In this document: piece by piece, positions 6,264-9,541 of the stretch | How the letters are laid out: each line of letters opens with the position of its first letter | Position numbering within the stretch: position 1 is the first letter of the stretch | Assembly (NCBI GenBank): GCA_946478995.1 | Contig: CAMLDK010000030.1 | Coordinates: 1 to 9,541 of the forward strand | Reading direction: 5' to 3' | DNA length: 9,541 bases | From: an uncultured Candidatus Saccharibacteria bacterium | GTDB taxonomy: Bacteria > Patescibacteria > Saccharimonadia > Saccharimonadales > 2-12-FULL-41-12 | Notes under the pieces: model-generated | Database searches by the model: none | Told to the model about the DNA's origin: nothing | The model's input: the letters and a program-made list of their open reading frames with translations, nothing else | Made by a program: the position numbers and the translations under genes

Positions 6264-6292
6264 TTGTAAAATTTACCTAAGCATGACATAAT
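6264..6292 (+). promoter_or_regulatory. Promoter for leaderless mRNA of the 121-codon membrane protein
   Basis: TTGTAA (6264-6269), 17 bases, then CATAAT (6287-6292) with 8 nt to the ATG at 6301. The start of transcription should coincide with the start codon, and no Shine-Dalgarno is present. Confidence 0.6.
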
Positions 6293-6300
6293 ATGTATAT

Positions 6301-6666
6301 ATGAAACCAAACCCTGAAGATCTGCCGAGTAAAAAAGAAATTGCCTACATAGCCGCAGGAGTAAGCGTACTGGTGGGAAGCTGGGTTGCTTATATGAGTT
6401 TTGTTTATGATCCGCATGGCGGCAGCGGGGCTAACCGGTCCTCAAATCCGTTGGAAAGAATCGATCCTTACAAACAAGCGAAAATAATATCTGAATCCAG
6501 CGGTCCAGGGAAGAAAGACCCCAGCCTATTGCTAAGGCAGAGGTTACCGGATGGACGGGTTATTACTGCGAGGAAGCCGGTGTTTATTGGCGAAGTTGCG
6601 ATAAGAGAGCCCGGGGAAAAAGTTATCCCTGCCGAGCTTGAGGCCCCGCTGCCTGAACAGCCGTAA
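6301..6666 (+). CDS. Small single-pass membrane protein of unknown function
   Basis: A 121-residue protein I do not recognise. Residues 1-13 are hydrophilic with KK at 11-12. Residues about 14-36 (IAYIAAGVSVLVGSWVAYMSFVY) form one transmembrane helix or uncleaved signal anchor. The rest is a hydrophilic, Pro/Gly-rich region, probably extracellular, with a possible beta-like stretch at 76-105 (LLLRQRLPDGRVITARKPVFIGEVAI) and a Pro/Glu-rich end. There are no cysteines and no lipobox. It has its own promoter, diverges from pth, and its TAA stop directly abuts the TAA stop of der on the opposite strand. The fit between neighbours and the promoter support a real gene. Confidence 0.7.
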   Translation: MKPNPEDLPSKKEIAYIAAGVSVLVGSWVAYMSFVYDPHGGSGANRSSNPLERIDPYKQAKIISESSGPGKKDPSLLLRQRLPDGRVITARKPVFIGEVAIREPGEKVIPAELEAPLPEQP

Positions 6667-7983
6667 TTATCTTTTGTCAAAAAACCAAAACTTGATCGGC
6701 GTGCCGCTATATCCGAATTCTTGTCTTAGCTCTTTTTCCATGTATCTTTTATAGCTCCAGTGCAGGAATTTGGTGTCGCGGCCATAGACTTTAAAGGTCG
6801 GAATAGGATTGTCTTGTTCCTGGACCATGTAATTTATCTTAGGGGTGCGGTTTTTCAGCCCTGCCGGAGGATGACCCCGCACTATTTTATTCAGCCATGA
6901 ATTAAGTTTCGAAGTTTCAATCTTTTTACTTCTCTCCTTGAGGATTTCAAACATAAGGTCATAAATCTTAGCTACGTTTTGTCCGCTGACGCTGCTGGTA
7001 AATATAAGAGGCGCCCAAGGTACGAATGCGAAGTTATGGGCGATCTGCGGGGCTAGAATGTCTCTGGTAAAAGCGTCTTTGCCGCTTGCGCTGTCCCACT
7101 TGGAAACTACCAGTATAAGCCCTTTTCCGGCTTCTTTTACCATTCCGGCGATTTTCTGATCAAGCTGGACGTTCAGCTCATTTACATCCATCAGCAGCAG
7201 GCATACATCGGCCTCTTCTATTGCGGCCAGGCTTCTGATTACGCTGAATCTCTCTACTCCCTGGCCGATTTTACCGCTGCGCCGTATACCGGCCGTATCT
7301 AGAAGTTCTATCTCTTTGGATTTGTATTTTATACTTATCCGATTTACGTCTCTTGTGGTGCCTGCCCTCTCGGCGACGATTGCCTGCTGTTTTTTAGCAA
7401 GAGTATTGAATAAAGAGGATTTGCCGACATTGGGCCGCCCGACCATTGCTAAACGTATTCGCGCGTCATCCTGTTTTATTTTTGCTTTGGGTATGGATTG
7501 AGCGACTTCAGACAACAGCTCTTCTATTCCCCGTCTTTGGCTCATTGAAGTGAAAAATATCTTTGCGATGCCGAGTTTTTGGAACGGTTGCAACACTAAA
7601 TCCTTAACCGTATCTACTTTGTTCACGGCTAAGATTACCGGTTTACGGGACTTTAATATGCTTTTCGCCAGCCTTCTGTCCTGATCGTTAATAACTGACG
7701 CTGCATCTATCATCAGGATTATCAAACTGGCGGAATCTATAGCTTGTTCGATTTGTTCCTGTATTGTGAACTCAAATTCATCTTCCGGATTCTTGACACC
7801 GGCCGTATCGACCAGCCAGAAGTCTTTGTCCTTATAGCTTGCCTTGCCGAATATGCTATCGCGGGTAGTTCCAGGCTCGTCTGCCGTAACTGCTTCCCTG
7901 CGTTTTAAAACCACATTAAAAAAACTGGACTTGCCCACATTGGCACGTCCGACAATAGCTACAATCGGTACTTTCTTTGACAT
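6667..7983 (-). CDS. der: Ribosome biogenesis GTPase Der (EngA)
   Basis: Der has two tandem GTPase domains plus a C-terminal KH-like domain and acts in 50S subunit assembly. Residue numbers here count from an ATG at 8010. Domain 1 has GRANVGKSS (21-29), GTTRD (47-51), DTAG (68-71) and NKVD (130-133). Domain 2 has GRPNVGKSS (191-199), GTTRD (217-221), DTAG (238-241) and SKWD (303-306), where Ser replaces the usual Asn of NKxD. The KH-like part is about 355-447 and ends SGTPIKFWFFDKR, typical of the family. I favour the ATG at 7981-7983 (MSKKVPIVAIVG, 438 residues): it gives the usual family N-terminus and lies 9 nt after a promoter -10. It converges without gap on the 121-codon gene. Confidence 0.96.
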   Translation of the reverse strand: MSKKVPIVAIVGRANVGKSSFFNVVLKRREAVTADEPGTTRDSIFGKASYKDKDFWLVDTAGVKNPEDEFEFTIQEQIEQAIDSASLIILMIDAASVINDQDRRLAKSILKSRKPVILAVNKVDTVKDLVLQPFQKLGIAKIFFTSMSQRRGIEELLSEVAQSIPKAKIKQDDARIRLAMVGRPNVGKSSLFNTLAKKQQAIVAERAGTTRDVNRISIKYKSKEIELLDTAGIRRSGKIGQGVERFSVIRSLAAIEEADVCLLLMDVNELNVQLDQKIAGMVKEAGKGLILVVSKWDSASGKDAFTRDILAPQIAHNFAFVPWAPLIFTSSVSGQNVAKIYDLMFEILKERSKKIETSKLNSWLNKIVRGHPPAGLKNRTPKINYMVQEQDNPIPTFKVYGRDTKFLHWSYKRYMEKELRQEFGYSGTPIKFWFFDKR

Positions 7984-7992
7984 CTTAGTAAT

Positions 7993-8021
7993 AGTATCTA
8001 GTATATGCAAGGCATCTGCAA
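7993..8021 (-). promoter_or_regulatory. Probable der promoter
   Basis: On the minus strand TTGCAG (8016-8021), a 17-base spacer and GATACT (7993-7998) end 9 nt before the preferred der ATG at 7983. A start codon at 8010 would lie inside this promoter, upstream of the predicted transcript. No Shine-Dalgarno is seen. Confidence 0.5.
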
Positions 8022-8022
8022 C

Positions 8023-8054
8023 GCCCTAGGTTGCCAGGACGCCTGGCGTCGGGC
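8023..8054. repeat. Inverted repeat between the small membrane protein gene and der
   Basis: GCCAGG (8033-8038) and CCTGGC (8042-8047) form a 6-bp stem with a 3-base loop. An outer GCCC (8023-8026) can pair with GGGC (8051-8054) across small internal loops. There is no T-run on either strand, so this is not a standard terminator. It sits directly upstream of the der promoter and after the preceding stop codon. Confidence 0.45.
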
Positions 8055-8067
8055 TTTCAGGTTATGA

Positions 8068-8472
8068 TTATTCTAATATTGCGCCGCAGCATGGATGTTT
8101 GAGATATCCAGCCGACTGAGCCTCTTCTATGCTGCAGAAAAACCTGGGATTAGAGTACTCGGATAAATCTAAGTTTGCCGGATCATAAAGAGATAGAAGA
8201 TCATAAGTCTGGTTTTCATTCGGCGGTCCGGGAGCATAATAGATCTTATCTTCGTTGAACTCGTCTTTATCAGCACCTATAACCGGTTTTTGCCCGCATC
8301 TTACTTCTGCCGAGCTGTATGTTTCGGTTTTCTTGTTGTCATCTAGGTATGCTCTACCCCAGGAAAAATACACTATCAAACTTGCCAATATAAAAATGGC
8401 TGTGATGATTATGTATTTATTTCTCTTTGTTTTAAGAAGCCGCATCTTAAAAATTTTATCATAATCCGGCAT
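8068..8472 (-). CDS. Membrane-anchored small protein with a C-terminal FFC-S-EEA-GY cysteine motif
   Basis: A 134-residue protein of unknown function. A basic N-terminus (KMRLLKTKRNK) precedes one hydrophobic helix at about 20-38 (YIIITAIFILASLIVYFSW), so it is probably an uncleaved signal anchor with the C-terminus outside. The exterior part has Cys59, Cys113 and Cys128-129. The stretch RFFCSIEEAQSAGY (110-123), preceded by IYYAPGPPN (77-85), resembles the short 'FFxSxEEAxxAGY' motif found in Ada-type metal-binding and related small exported domains; this is a resemblance only. The first ATG overlaps the end of the pseudouridine synthase gene by 14 nt, which suggests translational coupling. 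An ATG at codon 10 (8443-8445) is an alternative start that keeps the helix. Confidence 0.75.
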   Translation of the reverse strand: MPDYDKIFKMRLLKTKRNKYIIITAIFILASLIVYFSWGRAYLDDNKKTETYSSAEVRCGQKPVIGADKDEFNEDKIYYAPGPPNENQTYDLLSLYDPANLDLSEYSNPRFFCSIEEAQSAGYLKHPCCGAILE

Positions 8473-9121
8473 GGATCCACTTGCCTTCCGTAGGTCCCCT
8501 AAGCAGAGAGTATGGTCCGAAGCTGATCCGATGGAGCTTTGTCACTTTATAGCCTAAGGCATTGAAGGTGCGGCGGATTTGCCGGTTCTTGCCTTCCGCT
8601 AAGATGACTTCATATGTAGGATCTGAATAATCCTTTACATTAATAAACTTACTCAGGCCGTCCCTCAGCTCTACCCCTGTCAAAAGCTTATTTTTATCTG
8701 AAAGTTCTAATGTTTTATTCAATTCCACAAGATAAATTTTCTTTTTTTGATAGCTGGGATGAGTAAGTTCTTGGGCAAGATTACCGTCATCGGTAAGCAC
8801 TAGCAAGCCGGAAGAACCTTTATCCAACCTGCCCGCCGGCTTCAAATGGTGATATTTTTTTGGCAGCAGCTCGTAGATGGTCTTACTTCCCTGTCCTCTT
8901 CGGCTGCAGATGTAGCCGGCCGGCTTATTGAGTATAATCGTTAAGCTCTTGAGAGGAAGCGCGATAACCTCATTGTCAAGACTGATCGTGTCGCCAGTTT
9001 CGGTTTTATCTCCTAAGACCGCAATTCGGCCGTTTATGGTTACCCTGCCTGACTTTACTGCAGCGTCAGCTGACCGGCGGGAAATGCCTGTTGCCTGGGC
9101 TATAAATTTGTTCAATCTCAA
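8459..9121 (-). CDS. rluB: RsuA/RluB/RluE/RluF family rRNA pseudouridine synthase
   Basis: The protein isomerises a specific uridine in ribosomal RNA to pseudouridine. It is 220 residues with an S4 RNA-binding domain at 1-48 (MRLNKFIAQATGISRRSADAAVKSGRV...) and the catalytic domain after it. The catalytic aspartate is Asp100 in GRLDKGSSGLLVLTDDG, and the family's EGKNRQIRR motif is at 176-184. Exact rRNA target (small subunit like RsuA, or large like RluB/E/F) cannot be read from sequence by eye; the RluB name is favoured by the usual scpB-rluB-der neighbourhood of many bacteria. The stop is TGA followed directly by TAA. The gene begins 11 nt after the upstream partial gene without a Shine-Dalgarno, and overlaps the next gene by 14 nt, so these probably form one transcript. 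Confidence 0.93.
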   Translation of the reverse strand: MRLNKFIAQATGISRRSADAAVKSGRVTINGRIAVLGDKTETGDTISLDNEVIALPLKSLTIILNKPAGYICSRRGQGSKTIYELLPKKYHHLKPAGRLDKGSSGLLVLTDDGNLAQELTHPSYQKKKIYLVELNKTLELSDKNKLLTGVELRDGLSKFINVKDYSDPTYEVILAEGKNRQIRRTFNALGYKVTKLHRISFGPYSLLRGPTEGKWIHAGL

Positions 9122-9132
9122 TGTTTTGGAGT

Positions 9133-9540
9133 TTAAAGTGAAATTTTACCAAAATCTTCTTTGGGGGTGGCTGAGCTTTGGTCGTCCTGAAGATCTTGAG
9201 AACTGTTATCGTCGTCGGATACCTGGGGTTTTATAATCTGGTTTGCCTGCATCGGATCGTTTGTTGCGGATATTTCCTTAGCTTCTTCTTTTGCTATAAG
9301 TTCGTTAATATCCGGCCCTTTTGTCGGATCATTGATCGGCTTGATTACTTTTTTGGAAGGCCTATCGTCCAAAGGGTTTTCTGCCGGAGTATTATCATCG
9401 TTAGGATTGGGATCTTCGGTCGCAACGGGTTCGGCAGGTGAGGTTTGAGCCGGTTCATCAGACACAGTTGCAGGTGCTGGAGCCGTATCAGCTGGCGGAG
9501 CCTCTTTTTCGGATTGTTCTTCATTTTCTAATGCTTGGGC
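9133..9540 (-). CDS. C-terminal part of an acidic low-complexity protein, cut by the window edge
   Basis: The reading frame stays open to the right edge, so what is visible is the last 135 residues of a longer protein. A GTG at 9463-9465 is unlikely to be the real start because composition is the same on both sides of it. The segment is rich in Pro, Ala, Asp, Glu, Ser, Asn and Gln (for example APPADTAPAPATVSDEPAQ), with a short possible helix near DINELIAKEEAKEI, and is probably disordered. No domain is visible. It lies 11 nt upstream of the pseudouridine synthase gene. scpB often occupies that position, so an extended tail of ScpB is possible, but that is a guess from order alone. Confidence 0.65.
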   Translation of the reverse strand, partial: AQALENEEQSEKEAPPADTAPAPATVSDEPAQTSPAEPVATEDPNPNDDNTPAENPLDDRPSKKVIKPINDPTKGPDINELIAKEEAKEISATNDPMQANQIIKPQVSDDDNSSQDLQDDQSSATPKEDFGKISL

Positions 9541-9541
9541 T

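Noticed and set aside
6468..6680. A 70-codon minus-strand frame opposite the 121-codon membrane protein gene.
   Set aside because: It overlaps the end of der on the same strand and the plus-strand gene, which has a promoter and a clear membrane helix.
8459..8464. The TGA stop of the pseudouridine synthase as a test for TGA=Gly recoding.
   Set aside because: TGA is followed directly by TAA, so it does not discriminate by itself. The other genes end at TAA or TAG, and no full-length frame needs TGA as sense, so the standard bacterial code suffices.

Overview
The window reads as a compact, ordinary-looking piece of a small bacterial chromosome, most likely from the Candidate Phyla Radiation (Patescibacteria), with Saccharibacteria (TM7) as my best guess. 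This is inference from style. It rests on short versions of housekeeping proteins, a TopA whose C-terminus has GxFGPY-type repeats and no zinc ribbons, a lone folB with no other folate gene in view, several small single-helix membrane proteins of unknown function, almost no Shine-Dalgarno sites, and promoters placed directly against start codons. In-frame TGA is not needed anywhere, so the TGA=Gly code of some CPR lineages is not indicated.

Layout, left to right. At the left edge (1-37) there is only a perfect AGGAGG on the minus strand. A minus-strand gene at 38-1063 joins a sigma-70 region 4 to HARE-type winged helices. After a promoter-bearing AT-rich gap comes topA (minus), then divergent folB (plus). 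folB meets dprA (minus) tail to tail; the two share a six-base palindrome that carries both stop codons. From the dprA start a divergent promoter drives a gene-free stretch at about 4929-5293, which looks like a highly structured non-coding RNA ending in an intrinsic terminator. Immediately behind it is a 79-codon plus-strand gene with its own promoter, converging on pth (minus). A 121-codon plus-strand membrane protein is divergent from pth and abuts der (minus). The right end is a minus-strand run: a partial low-complexity acidic protein entering from the edge, an RsuA/RluB-type pseudouridine synthase, a cysteine-containing membrane-anchored protein, then der.

Functions: several genes serve ribosome assembly and translation (the pseudouridine synthase, Der GTPase, peptidyl-tRNA hydrolase). 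TopA and DprA handle DNA topology and incoming single-stranded DNA. The sigma-4/HARE protein is probably a transcription accessory factor. The most interesting object is the unidentified RNA at about 4929-5293. It has a consensus promoter, a helix of 16 pairs in 17 positions, several further hairpins including a UUCG tetraloop, and a 3' end where a 9-bp helix competes with the loop of the terminator hairpin. I could not match it to tmRNA, RNase P RNA, SRP RNA, 6S or 5S RNA.

A second theme is expression signals: four or five genes have a -10 box ending only 6-9 bases before the start codon, which predicts leaderless mRNAs.
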